Numbered from the stretch's first letter, positions 49,898 to 58,256 are shown. The stretch: 64,000 nucleotides of DNA from Candidatus Melainabacteria bacterium (GCA_003153555.1 PLZS01000099.1:79084-143083), one strand, 5' to 3'. A program made the numbers and translations. Notes: generated by a model not told the origin, from the sequence alone.

Positions 49898-50061
49898 CAA
49901 GTTCAACGAACCGTGTTTGGACCGTCGCCGCCATTCTCAAGATCAGCTTCCTGACTAGCGTCTCAGAGCGAGACCGGTCAGCGAGAGTTGCCGTGGCGCA
50001 TAAGCAATGTGCCTCGGCGATGTTGGGTGAATGTTAGATCAACAACAAGATGGAGATCGCC

Positions 50062-50514
50062 ATGACTGAAGTGACAAAGCAAACCAATGCCCCGTTGCCC
50101 CAAAGCGGAGAGGAATCTGAAATCGATGCACGTGCCAAACTCTTGTTTGAAGCGTTGCGCAAACCCGACTGCCCCCGGGACGATTTCCAGACCAAGCTCG
50201 AAGAGCTTTGGCTGATCCGAGAGCAGCGAGGTTACTTCCTGGACCCCAACCCGGATGCTGACGACGTCTATTTGTCTGAATACTTCGACTTGGTCGATCA
50301 GCGCATCAAGGAGATTAGAGCGAACCTTGCTAACATCAGAGAAGCTCGCCGTTGCATTCGCAACATCCTCGGACTTGAGGAAGGAGCAGAAGTCGTGGAA
50401 ATCGATCCGCACATCAAAGAAGCTTGCCGTCGCATTCGCGACAACCTCGGACTTGAGGAAGGAGCAGAAGTCGTGGAAATCGATCCGCACCACCCAAGTT
50501 CGGAAGAGGGCTGA
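50062..50514 (+). CDS. Unknown acidic protein with tandem C-terminal repeat
   Basis: 150 residues from ATG at 50062 (GATGGAGATCGCC upstream). Helical, acidic. The last 52 residues are two copies of EAxRxIRxNLGLEEGAEVVE then IDPH, encoded by a 78-bp tandem duplication (50341-50418 and 50419-50496) with few differences, so the duplication is recent. Confidence 0.75.
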   Translation: MTEVTKQTNAPLPQSGEESEIDARAKLLFEALRKPDCPRDDFQTKLEELWLIREQRGYFLDPNPDADDVYLSEYFDLVDQRIKEIRANLANIREARRCIRNILGLEEGAEVVEIDPHIKEACRRIRDNLGLEEGAEVVEIDPHHPSSEEG

Positions 50515-50665
50515 CCTTAGTTGAGAGTGGGACACGCGATCCACAAACAAAAGGTCAGGTATATCGCTGCCCCTGCATTGCTCGGCCGAGGTGAGTGGCT
50601 GCCCGCTGAAAGCGGTAGCGCTTGCTGCGGAGGAACTGCGAGGTGAAGAGATTCCGGGAGCAAGG

Positions 50666-50791
50666 ATGCTCCCGGAGAGAAATCGTCGTCGGAAATCTCT
50701 CGGTCTCACCGTGAGATCTCCGGACACTATCCTTAACCCAAAACACGAGAGAAAGACAAAAAGCGAGCCACCCAAAGCTTGCTGCGGATGA
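50666..50791 (+). CDS. Possible 41-residue basic protein
   Basis: ATG at 50666 follows GGGAGCAAGG. Frame MLPERNRRRKSLGLTVRSPD to stop at 50789. Both the ribosome site and ATG lie inside the hairpin CCGGGAGCAAGGATGCTCCCGG (about 50654-50675), and a hairpin (AAGCGACTGG...CCGGTCGCTT, 50793-50818) follows the stop as after other genes. Weakly supported. Confidence 0.35.
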   Translation: MLPERNRRRKSLGLTVRSPDTILNPKHERKTKSEPPKACCG

Positions 50792-50906
50792 CCAAGCGAC
50801 TGGCCAACACCGGTCGCTTCGTCGTCCGCAGTGGAATTGAGCGACTGCTCATGCCTTTCCATCGAAATCCTGGCGAATTCGTCGGGTGAACTGATGGAGA
50901 AGAACA

Positions 50907-51068
50907 ATGACGTACTACCTTTACTGGACTACAGGACTTCGAGAAGAGGTCACTGCTAGCGAACTAGCACAATTCCTGGCTCTAACCCACAACGACGAAG
51001 GTGGTCAAATCGAATCGTTCGAACCTGTTCGAGAGCTGCCCACAGACGTCGACATCGCAATGATGTAA
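50907..51068 (+). CDS. Small protein of 53 residues
   Basis: ATG at 50907 follows ATGGAGAAGAACA. MTYYLYWTTGLREEVTASEL ... PTDVDIAMM, stop TAA at 51066. A hairpin AAGAGC...GCTCTT follows immediately, as after other genes of this train. Acidic, soluble, unknown. Confidence 0.68.
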   Translation: MTYYLYWTTGLREEVTASELAQFLALTHNDEGGQIESFEPVRELPTDVDIAMM

Positions 51069-51160
51069 GAGCACTACCGAGAGCTCTTAGACAAAACGTG
51101 AGCGGAGAACTTTAGTCCTTCAACCTGAGCCGATCAATTAAGACCACCCGAGCAGCTGCC

Positions 51161-51302
51161 CGGGTGATTGCCGGCGTGGATCTTTTCGGGCTGGTTATCT
51201 GCACGGTGGCGACTGTCGCCACTTGAGTCAGGTCGCCTGGCTGTATCAACTGGCAAAAATTTTGCGCCGGATCTAATCCTCCCGGTGCAAATCAGAAGGC
51301 TA
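51161..51302 (+). pseudogene. 3'-end remnant of the gene at 51839
   Basis: About 142 bases almost identical to 52320-52462. They encode the last 20 residues (VIAGVDLFGLVICTVATVAT, stop) and the downstream spacer but no gene body. One extra A lies in the downstream A-run. Confidence 0.85.
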
Positions 51303-51355
51303 AATCAGAAACACTGTCCGCATAAAGCTGGCAGCACAACCAACGAGGTAAATCC

Positions 51356-51709
51356 ATGTACGACGATCTCGAAAAGCTCGAACTTCTGGTCAAAAAAGCT
51401 AGGCAAGCTGGTGAATCATGGAATCTCAGGTCTGCAGAAAACAGCTTGAGAGAAGCACAGCGCTTTGTCAACGTGTTGCCCAAGGCGACGGGTTGGCACT
51501 ATACTCAGATAACGAAAAATGCCCTTTTGGAAATCAACTCCGGGTTGAAGAAAATCGCGCTGTTCTGGATTGAAGATCGCCGCGATCCTCATGTCGTTCT
51601 GGAAGTCTTGGGGCGGCGCTGCTGGCTCAACGAAATGCTCCTTAACACCGCCTTTCCCTTCTACTGTTGGGGCGTTCGCGGGTTTTTCGCCCGGCATGGT
51701 TGGATCTGA
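51356..51709 (+). CDS. Unknown protein
   Basis: 117 residues. ATG at 51356 follows CGAGGTAAATCC. Helical N-terminal half (LEKLELLVKKARQAGESWNLRSAENSLREAQRFV), then an aromatic C-terminal half (FYCWGVRGFFARHGWI). No family was recognised. Confidence 0.72.
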   Translation: MYDDLEKLELLVKKARQAGESWNLRSAENSLREAQRFVNVLPKATGWHYTQITKNALLEINSGLKKIALFWIEDRRDPHVVLEVLGRRCWLNEMLLNTAFPFYCWGVRGFFARHGWI

Positions 51710-51838
51710 GGCGCAAAAGATGCGGCTGTAACAGTCAGACTAAGTGCGCTGCCGGAGTCGATAATCAATCGCGCTTCGGCAGCGTACCTGAAGCTCAGCT
51801 CGAAATGAGGTGAGCCAAACGGCTAATGGAGCAAAACA

Positions 51839-52384
51839 ATGTACGATGAAGCTGCAATCAACTTGGAACACATTCTCATTCTCGCCGGCATTTTCGCGGG
51901 GGTGAATATCTTTGTTCTATGTCTGGCGGCCGCGATCCGCTGGCTCACCCAGCATAAGAACAGAATGAGCAAGCCTGTCACCGTTGATGGCACCACGGTC
52001 AACTTGTTCGCCTTCCACGGCTACTCGATCCTCAAAGCGTACGTGTACGGTCTCAGCTTTGGTTTAGGCGCACCCACCGTCTTCGTTTTCGGGCTCTCCT
52101 TGCTGAATGGTTGCACTTCGACGAGCCATTCGTCTTCGTCGGTAGATCACCAAATGGTGGTCGTGGGATGCGCCGTTTGTTTGAGCGCGCTCCTATGGTT
52201 TGTGATCGAGCAAATCAGGCGCTGGCTCAGTCTTACGGTTGCGCTCGACGAAGAGCAAACCGATTACGACGGCGGCGATATCGTCATGAATGGACTGCGC
52301 GTCCTTGCCTGCGCGCTGGGTGTGATTGCCGGCGTGGATCTTTTCGGGCTGGTTATCTGCACGGTGGCGACTGTCGCCACTTGA
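51839..52384 (+). CDS. Unknown membrane protein
   Basis: 181 residues. ATG at 51839 follows GGAGCAAAACA. Four membrane segments (about 10-33, 67-89, 105-123 and 158-180). Ser/Thr-rich loop TSTSHSSSS. Its 3' end and spacer are duplicated upstream at 51161. Confidence 0.76.
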   Translation: MYDEAAINLEHILILAGIFAGVNIFVLCLAAAIRWLTQHKNRMSKPVTVDGTTVNLFAFHGYSILKAYVYGLSFGLGAPTVFVFGLSLLNGCTSTSHSSSSVDHQMVVVGCAVCLSALLWFVIEQIRRWLSLTVALDEEQTDYDGGDIVMNGLRVLACALGVIAGVDLFGLVICTVATVAT

Positions 52385-52502
52385 GTCAGGTCGCCTGGCT
52401 GTATCAACTGGCAAAATTTTGCGCCGGATCTAATCCTCCTGGTGCAAATCAGAAGGCTAAACGGCGTTAACCCGAAACTCAAATTGAGATGGAGAAAACC
52501 AA

Positions 52503-52865
52503 ATGGCAAAGTTCGAAATGGGGGTCAACACATTGCACTGTGCTTGCTGGTATCTCGGCTCGCTGTTGAACCTGCTGCATATGCCGCTCTTCGTCGGGCT
52601 GATTGCCTTCGGAAGCCACTTGTTCGGCAGCATTGCGACGCTTACCTTGCTGCTTGCTATCGTGAGCTATCAGTTCCTTACCAAGGACTGCCCGCTCAAT
52701 TATTTCGTCATCAAGCTCAAGCAGCAGTATGAGCCCAACTATGTTCATCGCGATCAGTACCCTCAGTACGTCGATCGTTTTGGAATCTTAGGGGCGCGAC
52801 TGCTGTTTGGCACCATGCTGGGCGGAGCTGTTTGCCTAAGCTTGTTTCAGCACTTCTATCGCTGA
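52503..52865 (+). CDS. Small membrane protein, last gene of train R1
   Basis: 120 residues. ATG at 52503 follows TGGAGAAAACCAA. Three hydrophobic stretches (about 14-35, 39-57 and 96-115) and FLTKDCPLNYFVIKLKQQYEP in between, faintly like DUF2784 membrane proteins (C-P-L motif after helix 2). Tentative. Confidence 0.7.
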   Translation: MAKFEMGVNTLHCACWYLGSLLNLLHMPLFVGLIAFGSHLFGSIATLTLLLAIVSYQFLTKDCPLNYFVIKLKQQYEPNYVHRDQYPQYVDRFGILGARLLFGTMLGGAVCLSLFQHFYR

Positions 52866-52953
52866 GTAACTTCAGTGCTTGTCGCGCCTGAGCTCCTTAA
52901 GCAAGCTCAGAGTCTTCCTGTTCAGCGAAAACTCAACCACCGGCAATCGAAAA

Positions 52954-52978
52954 GTGGAGGAGTCGCTGACTCCTCCAC
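52954..52978 (+). terminator. 11-bp hairpin ending train R1
   Basis: GTGGAGGAGTC-GCT-GACTCCTCCAC. A weaker hairpin CTGAGCT...AGCTCAG lies near 52888. Confidence 0.6.
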
Positions 52979-53480
52979 AGGCACCAAATCATTCGACTAC
53001 GACGAAGCCCTGGGTGGTTCAGTATTGCTTAAATGTATATCGGCACACATTCAATGTCATTCAACAAAGTTCTTTGTTCTAACAATCTTTGAAAAAAAAT
53101 TTGCTTGTAGTGCCACCGCCGGTAGTGGCACGGCGTAAAAGTGCGCGCTGCAAGCTACATTCTAGATTCGTCATCGGGACTGTAACTGTATATGGTGCGC
53201 AGACATTGCTTGCGTGCACAGACGTGTTTGGAAAGCGCGCACCTGTGGAAAGCTCGAAGTGTTCCCGAGTGGCAACGCGCTTAGATTGACTTTGCAGCGC
53301 GGTTTTGCATTGACTTTATAATATCAAGCATGCCATTTCTAGGCTCAAGGGCACCTTAAGGCTGCTACACAGGCAGGTCTGCAAATTGCTCGGTCGAAAG
53401 CCTTTTGGAAATCCATGGCAATCATTGACAATCTTTGCCACAAGAGCCAGAATGAGTCAATCCGGCAAGAGGGTATATTC
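52979..53480. other. Gap of 500 bases before parD
   Basis: Contains the hairpin GTGCCAC-n8-GTGGCAC (53110-53131). No gene. A promoter for the orphan antitoxin should lie here but none stands out. Confidence 0.5.
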
Positions 53481-53741
53481 ATGACCATGAACGTCTCACT
53501 AACTCCTGAATTAGAAAAGTTCGTAGATGAAAAGGTGAAGTCGGGACTCTACAATTCAGCCAGTGAGGTGGTTAGAGAAAGCTTAAGACTACTGCGCCGT
53601 GAAGACGAGATCGAGCAGCTTCAATTAGAAGAATTACGCAGAGAAATCAAAAACAGCATCAAGCAAATGGATGATGGACAAGGGGTTCCGCTCGATGTTG
53701 TTCGTGAGCGGATTCAGAAAAGACGGGACAAGAAACGCTGA
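53481..53741 (+). CDS. parD: ParD-type antitoxin without toxin
   Basis: 86 residues from ATG at 53481 (AGAGGGTATATTC upstream). NVSLTPELEKFVDEKVKSGLYNSASEVVRESLRLLRREDE (about 3-42) is the ParD ribbon-helix-helix. No ParE frame follows, so the toxin gene has been lost or was never acquired. Confidence 0.84.
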   Translation: MTMNVSLTPELEKFVDEKVKSGLYNSASEVVRESLRLLRREDEIEQLQLEELRREIKNSIKQMDDGQGVPLDVVRERIQKRRDKKR

Positions 53742-54001
53742 AAGAGGAGCTGTAGCCCCTCAACTGGTCGTTTCATCTCATGAGTTTTAGAGTTCGTTTT
53801 TCAAAGCTGCTATTCACACCGTTCTGTTTGCGCAAATCACGGCAATTCTCATTTGAATTTCTTTGTTCGGCAGTTTTTCTAGTAAGATAGTGATTGCCAA
53901 TGGCGTTCTGCCGAATCCTCTTGAGATTTCATTGAGCTGCAATTTCTTTTGCCGCTCGTGTGCTGTTTAGTCGATTTCCAATTTGTGATGACACGGAATA
54001 T

Positions 54002-54706
54002 ATGAGACAAATCAGAAAACTTTTTGCACTTGCTGTTGTGGTTTGTAGCACTGCCTTTTTTCCTTCGGAGAAGCAGGCAGCGTGGAGCGCTGATAATTCT
54101 ATGCTTCTGTATTCGCTTTTGCGCGATCACCGTTATGATGCAGCGGTGCAAACTGCCACTCTGGCCTTGGCATCAAATCGGCAATATGCTTTAGCTTACT
54201 TCATACGTGGCAAAGCATTGACTGAGCTTGAGCGATCTGAGGAAGCCTTAAGTGATTTGACGAAAGCAGTTTCTCTTAATCCAAAATTGGATGATGCTTC
54301 AGTTCATGACTGCCGAGCTAAGTGTTTTGTCAATCTTGCGAAATTAGACCAAGCATTGGCAGAAGCCAACACTGCAGTCAAATTAGCACCAACTAGCGAT
54401 CGTTTTCGTTTGAGAGGGCAATTGTATTTTCAGCGAAAGCAGTATCCCAAGGCCATGGAAAGTTTTGGCGACGCAATTAAAGCTTCGCCGAAAGATTATT
54501 GGAATTATTACGATCGTGCCAGTTGTTATGCTTTTCTCAACATGAACAAAGAGGCGATTGCAGACTATACGCAGGTGATTGCCCGAGCGCCAACGGAACC
54601 GTCGGCATATGTCTTCAGAGCGAAGCTCTATGACAAACTTGGACTCCACGATCTGGCTCGAAAAGATCGCGAACAAGCGAGTAAACGAACAGATTTTAGT
54701 ATGTGA
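54002..54706 (+). CDS. Exported TPR protein
   Basis: 234 residues from ATG at 54002 (CGGAATAT upstream, weak). Signal peptide: basic MRQIRKLFALAVVVCSTAFF, likely cleaved after AWSA near 33. At least four tetratricopeptide repeats follow (YALAYFIRGKALTELERSEEALSDLTKAVSLNP, ALAEANTAVKLAP, FRLRGQLYFQRKQYPKAMESFGDAI, YDRASCYAFLNMNKEAIADYTQVI). Binds other proteins outside the cytoplasm. Its AT-richer DNA differs from the trains. Confidence 0.86.
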   Translation: MRQIRKLFALAVVVCSTAFFPSEKQAAWSADNSMLLYSLLRDHRYDAAVQTATLALASNRQYALAYFIRGKALTELERSEEALSDLTKAVSLNPKLDDASVHDCRAKCFVNLAKLDQALAEANTAVKLAPTSDRFRLRGQLYFQRKQYPKAMESFGDAIKASPKDYWNYYDRASCYAFLNMNKEAIADYTQVIARAPTEPSAYVFRAKLYDKLGLHDLARKDREQASKRTDFSM

Positions 54707-54901
54707 CTGCCGTGCAACAAAAGGTGAAGATTAGAACGGAAACGTTTTATGTTGATTTGATGTGCGCTCATTTATTGTAATTTCGCCTGCACAAGATTGC
54801 AAATCCAGTCTTGTAAGCGTGTTTGGAAAAGCAGTTGTAACGCACTAGCAGTCTCTAACCATAGTTCTGGGGGCATTCTCCAGACAATTCAAAATCTTCA
54901 A
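54707..54901 (+). other. Gap before promoter element R2
   Basis: Includes GCACAAGATTGCAAATCC and CAGTTGTAACGCACTAGC, shared with the partial element at 26190-26400. No gene. Confidence 0.55.
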
Positions 54902-55416
54902 CGGATATTTCGAGTAGTTCTCGGAGTATCCGTCTTTGCATTTGCCACCGTATTTAGTATCAGAGCTAGCGCAGCTTGCGCGGCCGAGTGTAGCCGCGAA
55001 ACCTGCTACTGGCGCGCTCTTGCGTTCTTGCCATCTGGTGGTGCAGATCTTGCGCGATTGCGACAATGTGTATGGGCAATCTACGCGTATACGCTGATCT
55101 GCGATACATTAAGCTGCTTCAAATATTGGCGAATTACCTATCTATGCGCATTGCAGACTACCCCACAATAGTGTTGTTGATACGTTCGCTCAATCAGGCA
55201 ATGCTACCACTGGTGGTGACATACAGCGTTTGCATGCGGCTCTTTGTAGTCTAATTAGTAATTATGAGTATTATCTTGACGCGGTAATAAGCTTTTTGTT
55301 AAACAAGAAATATATATAACTCAACCACGCAATAGAAGCATCCAACCAAGCCACCACCAGTCACGCCATCAAGAACATTTTCGCAACAGCATCGGCTGTT
55401 GCCTCGCTGTTCGAGG
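54902..55416 (+). promoter_or_regulatory. Train promoter element, copy R2
   Basis: CGGATATTTCGAG...CTCGGAGTATCCG then TCTTTG (54902-54932), GCCACCGTATTTAGTATC, ATGGGCAATCTACGCGTATA, promoter hexamers (55276-55304), C/A-rich leader, GCAACAGCATCGGCTGTTGC (55383-55402) and CCTCGCTGTTCGAGG (55402-55416). Confidence 0.82.
55276..55304 (+). promoter_or_regulatory. Putative promoter of train R2
   Basis: TTGACG, 17 bp, TTAAAC, then AAGAAATATATATAAC. Same hexamers as copy L1. Confidence 0.65.
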
Positions 55417-55658
55417 TGGCAAAAATCCCTTTTATTACCCTAATATGTCCGGTTTCTGTACCTGGTAAATGTGAACCCAACTCAGTCTGATATTAGAAAT
55501 ACCCTTCAACCTGCCTCTGCAAACCTTGAACAAATTTCCTGACTGACCTTCGAACGCCTTCTCGGATATGTTCGCCGTCAGGCATGAAACCTAATCGCAA
55601 CCAGCACTGCTGGTGATGCCTCACCGGCGTGTTCAACTTGAACTAAATGGAGAAGCAG
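55417..55658 (+). promoter_or_regulatory. Leader of train R2
   Basis: About 240 untranslated bases after the leader hairpins. No gene. Ends in ATGGAGAAGCAG before the first start. Confidence 0.5.
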
Positions 55659-56177
55659 ATGACTGTCTTGGATCGACCCGCATTTTCGCTCGTTTCTGCT
55701 CGTGACGACATCGTCACCTATGTCGTTAACGATTCGGAAGAGGACCGGTGCGTGGGCGTTTATAGAATTCTCGATTTGCTCTGGGCGGCGGGCATTAAAC
55801 TGTCAGAAACCGGCGAGAGCGTGATTCTGAGTAGTCTGAGAAACCTCAATCCACGCAATGGTACAAGCGAAGAGAACGCGGGATTGATCGCGTTCAAGGC
55901 TGCGTTCTACGGGCGCGAGCAGCTCGTTGAGCACATGGTGAACAATCCAAAGGAGACCGTGCAGGCTCTGGCGCAGGAAATCTTCGAATATCTTGGAGCA
56001 ACCTCGCCGGAGTCTGACATAACGTGCCACACGCTTTACGATCTGATCACTGACTCCTGCATCTGCCATCGCGACGACTTCTGCTTATGCGGAGATGCGC
56101 ACGCAATGTGCTATACGCTGGCGATTGTTGGCGGATCAAAACTTCGCGAGTTTATGCAGAAAAACCCGCGACAGTAG
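55659..56177 (+). CDS. Unknown protein, first gene of train R2, paralog of the gene at 22185
   Basis: 172 residues from ATG at 55659 (GGAGAAGCAG upstream, the same start context as its paralog). Shares YVVNDSEEDRCVGVYRILDLL near 24-44 and the closing FCLCGDAHAMCYTLAIVGGSKLREFM. Additional Cys residues near 140. Function is unknown. Heading a train suggests importance. Confidence 0.78.
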   Translation: MTVLDRPAFSLVSARDDIVTYVVNDSEEDRCVGVYRILDLLWAAGIKLSETGESVILSSLRNLNPRNGTSEENAGLIAFKAAFYGREQLVEHMVNNPKETVQALAQEIFEYLGATSPESDITCHTLYDLITDSCICHRDDFCLCGDAHAMCYTLAIVGGSKLREFMQKNPRQ

Positions 56178-56209
56178 GTACCGAGTTGGTAATCGAGATT
56201 ATGTGACGG

Positions 56210-56266
56210 ACACTGTCGGCCCAAGCTGGCAGTGTTTATTTTCCTGAAGCCGTTCAATCGACGGCT
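56210..56266 (+). terminator. Two hairpins after the first gene of R2
   Basis: ACACTGTCGGC...GCTGGCAGTGT followed by TTATTTTCC (56210-56244), and AGCCGTTCAATCGACGGCT (56248-56266). Confidence 0.65.
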
Positions 56267-56286
56267 CTAACCAAGGGGAGTTTCCT

Positions 56287-56796
56287 ATGAGTGCCCAAAT
56301 GACACAGTCCAGGATATTGCGCATCGATGAGATTATCTCTGGCGATATCGATGACTTACTTGGCGTCGGTGCGCAGGTGCTGGCGGTATATCCAAGCTCT
56401 GTGTTTGCGAACTTCCTATATCCGAATGGTGCCAGGGTGATCAAGTTTCCTCCCGGATGGGAGGTGGAATCTTATACCGATGCCGAAATAAACACCACGC
56501 GGGATCTGCTGTACCCGATGCTATTTGATGAAAATGGCAGGCTTCGTGGATATATCAGGGCGGAAAATTTGCGCACGCAACTGACGCTCTTGGGGCGGTA
56601 TGCGACGATCATCGAGTTTGATCCACGTAGGATAATCGTTGCAGATCGTGACTGCAACTCCTGCCTCCATGTGATCGGTACGGTGCCAGCGTCGGACCAC
56701 GATCACAAGCTCACCTCCGCACTGCTCACTGCTGGCAAAGCCTGGCTCGACGAGCACATTCCCGGCTGGAAAGCCTACAACTTCGGGCGGAATTAG
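56287..56796 (+). CDS. Unknown protein
   Basis: 169 residues. ATG at 56287 follows GGGGAGTTTCCT. RILRIDEIISGDIDDLLGVGAQVLAVYPSSVFANFLYPNGARVIKFPPGWEV: alpha/beta. Near 120 are YATIIEFDPRRIIVADRDCNSC and a His-rich SDHDHK. No family was recognised. Confidence 0.72.
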   Translation: MSAQMTQSRILRIDEIISGDIDDLLGVGAQVLAVYPSSVFANFLYPNGARVIKFPPGWEVESYTDAEINTTRDLLYPMLFDENGRLRGYIRAENLRTQLTLLGRYATIIEFDPRRIIVADRDCNSCLHVIGTVPASDHDHKLTSALLTAGKAWLDEHIPGWKAYNFGRN

Positions 56797-56958
56797 TGGC
56801 ACCAAGGGGCAATCTCGGCGGCATCCTTGTCGATGACGACTAGTAATCGACAACACTAAGTAGGAAGCCGGCACCAACTGGCTGGCTTCCTGCCACTTAG
56901 CGAAGTGCGAGCAACAGCTATTAACTTGAGCGAACCAGGTGACCAGCTAAATCACGAA

Positions 56959-56989
56959 CTCCGGGACTGGCTCTCAGTCAGCCCCGGAG
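56959..56989 (+). repeat. Spacer hairpin H1 in train R2
   Basis: CTCCGGGACTGG...CAGCCCCGGAG. Matches the L1 copies in coding-strand sense (for example 4167-4197), though the arms point in opposite directions. GAAGCCGGC...GCTGGCTTC precedes it near 56863. Confidence 0.85.
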
Positions 56990-57114
56990 ACCATCTCAGG
57001 GCTCGTCTCGAAAAACGAAGGAGAAGTTACCGGTACGTCGTATGGGCATAACCGCACAGCACCACAGGCGGCACCATGCTGCCTGTACATCGACAATGAG
57101 AAACAGGGGACTCG

Positions 57115-57384
57115 ATGAAACTGATGTTCCGGGGGAAAGATATGCCCTCAAAAAGACAAATAATGCGAGAATCGGCAATCGCCATTCTTAGCCAGTGCAA
57201 ATCAGGAGAGATCGCACGTGACTCTCCTGAGGTCAAGCGAGCCAGCAGCTTTCTCGGCGCGATTATGGCAAGCCGCATTCTCGACAACTCGCTTGTTACG
57301 TGCAAGGCCAAACACAGTCGCGGCGGCTCTCGCGACGCCATGCTCAGGCGATTGCCTGGCTGCTTCGAGCAAAGTAAACGCTAA
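57115..57384 (+). CDS. Unknown small basic protein
   Basis: 89 residues. ATG at 57115 follows CAGGGGACTCG. A start at 57142 (GGGGGAAAGAT) is equally possible. Helical with GAIMASRILDNSLVTCKAKHSRGGSRDAMLRRL. No family was recognised. Confidence 0.66.
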   Translation: MKLMFRGKDMPSKRQIMRESAIAILSQCKSGEIARDSPEVKRASSFLGAIMASRILDNSLVTCKAKHSRGGSRDAMLRRLPGCFEQSKR

Positions 57385-57445
57385 CTGCAGGGACAAAGAG
57401 ATGCAAAACAAGCAGACAACAGCTGAAGATGCAGGGTGATTCAAA

Positions 57446-57502
57446 ATGACTCAGGCTGGAAGTATTTACTTCTGGTCTCAAAAGAAATTGGAGGAACAAT
57501 GA
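57446..57502 (+). CDS. Possible 18-residue leader peptide
   Basis: MTQAGSIYFWSQKKLEEQ with its TGA overlapping the next ATG (ATGA). A translating ribosome would be delivered to the start of the next gene. It lacks a strong ribosome site. Confidence 0.3.
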   Translation: MTQAGSIYFWSQKKLEEQ

Positions 57503-58224
57503 AATACTTCAACCTGCAGACCCGTTCATCCTCGCTCGCCATTGTGGCTTCCTGCGGTAGTGCAGCGGGATCGCGTAAGGCGGTGGGAAAGAGCCGGAAG
57601 TTGCCGAGGTCATCGTTCAGCAAGCAGTCGCTCAGGCGGATGGTTGCTAAAGGAGAACTTCGCGACGAAGTCGGCGAGGCGCTGAGCGCTTCGCGCGATG
57701 ACGACGAGCAGCTCGAGCAACGTCTGATCGATCTCGCTTTCGGCAAATTCGATCCCGAGCTCGCTCCCGAAGATGATCCATCGACCAGCGCCTACTACGA
57801 TGGGCGCGATGAGCTGGAGCGGGGTAGCAGCGACCCGTTCGACTGTCACTTGGACGACGATTGCAAGCCGCTCGACGATGATAGCGATGAGCTGGAGCGG
57901 GATGATTATTGCTGCGACGACGATGATTGCGAGCCGCTCGACGATGGTAGCTGCTACTACTACGATTTCGCACCTCGGTTCGCACATCGGTTCGGAATCG
58001 CTTATGGCCCATCTAACGACCATTGCGACGCCGGCAAAGTCTTCGGCGCCGACGGCGAAGAACCCAAGGATCGGTTCGAATACGAAGACCCGGATCTGCC
58101 GGAGCCGGTCTTCGAGCGTCCGCGCAAGGTTGCCGGCCGCATCGAGCGCAGCTCTCAGGAAATCGAGACGCTGAAAGTCCGCGTGCGTGCCGGTCTGTTG
58201 CCGGTGAAAACTTCGGCTGTGTGA
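57499..58224 (+). CDS. Acidic Asp/Cys-rich protein
   Basis: 241 residues from ATG at 57499 (GGAGGAACA upstream). Basic start, then a strongly acidic middle (about 95-160) with tandem units DDDCKPLDDDSDELERD and DDDCEPLDDG, and CC/CD clusters. Probably a metal- or cation-binding low-complexity region. The C-terminus is basic and helical. DNA repeats of about 50 bases underlie it. Confidence 0.72.
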   Translation: MKYFNLQTRSSSLAIVASCGSAAGSRKAVGKSRKLPRSSFSKQSLRRMVAKGELRDEVGEALSASRDDDEQLEQRLIDLAFGKFDPELAPEDDPSTSAYYDGRDELERGSSDPFDCHLDDDCKPLDDDSDELERDDYCCDDDDCEPLDDGSCYYYDFAPRFAHRFGIAYGPSNDHCDAGKVFGADGEEPKDRFEYEDPDLPEPVFERPRKVAGRIERSSQEIETLKVRVRAGLLPVKTSAV

Positions 58225-58256
58225 CCGGAGTCTGAGCCTTAAGACTAAGTGATATC

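Noticed and set aside
49978-50907. A 309-codon minus-strand frame
   Set aside because: Opposite well-supported plus-strand genes with ribosome sites. No domain seen.
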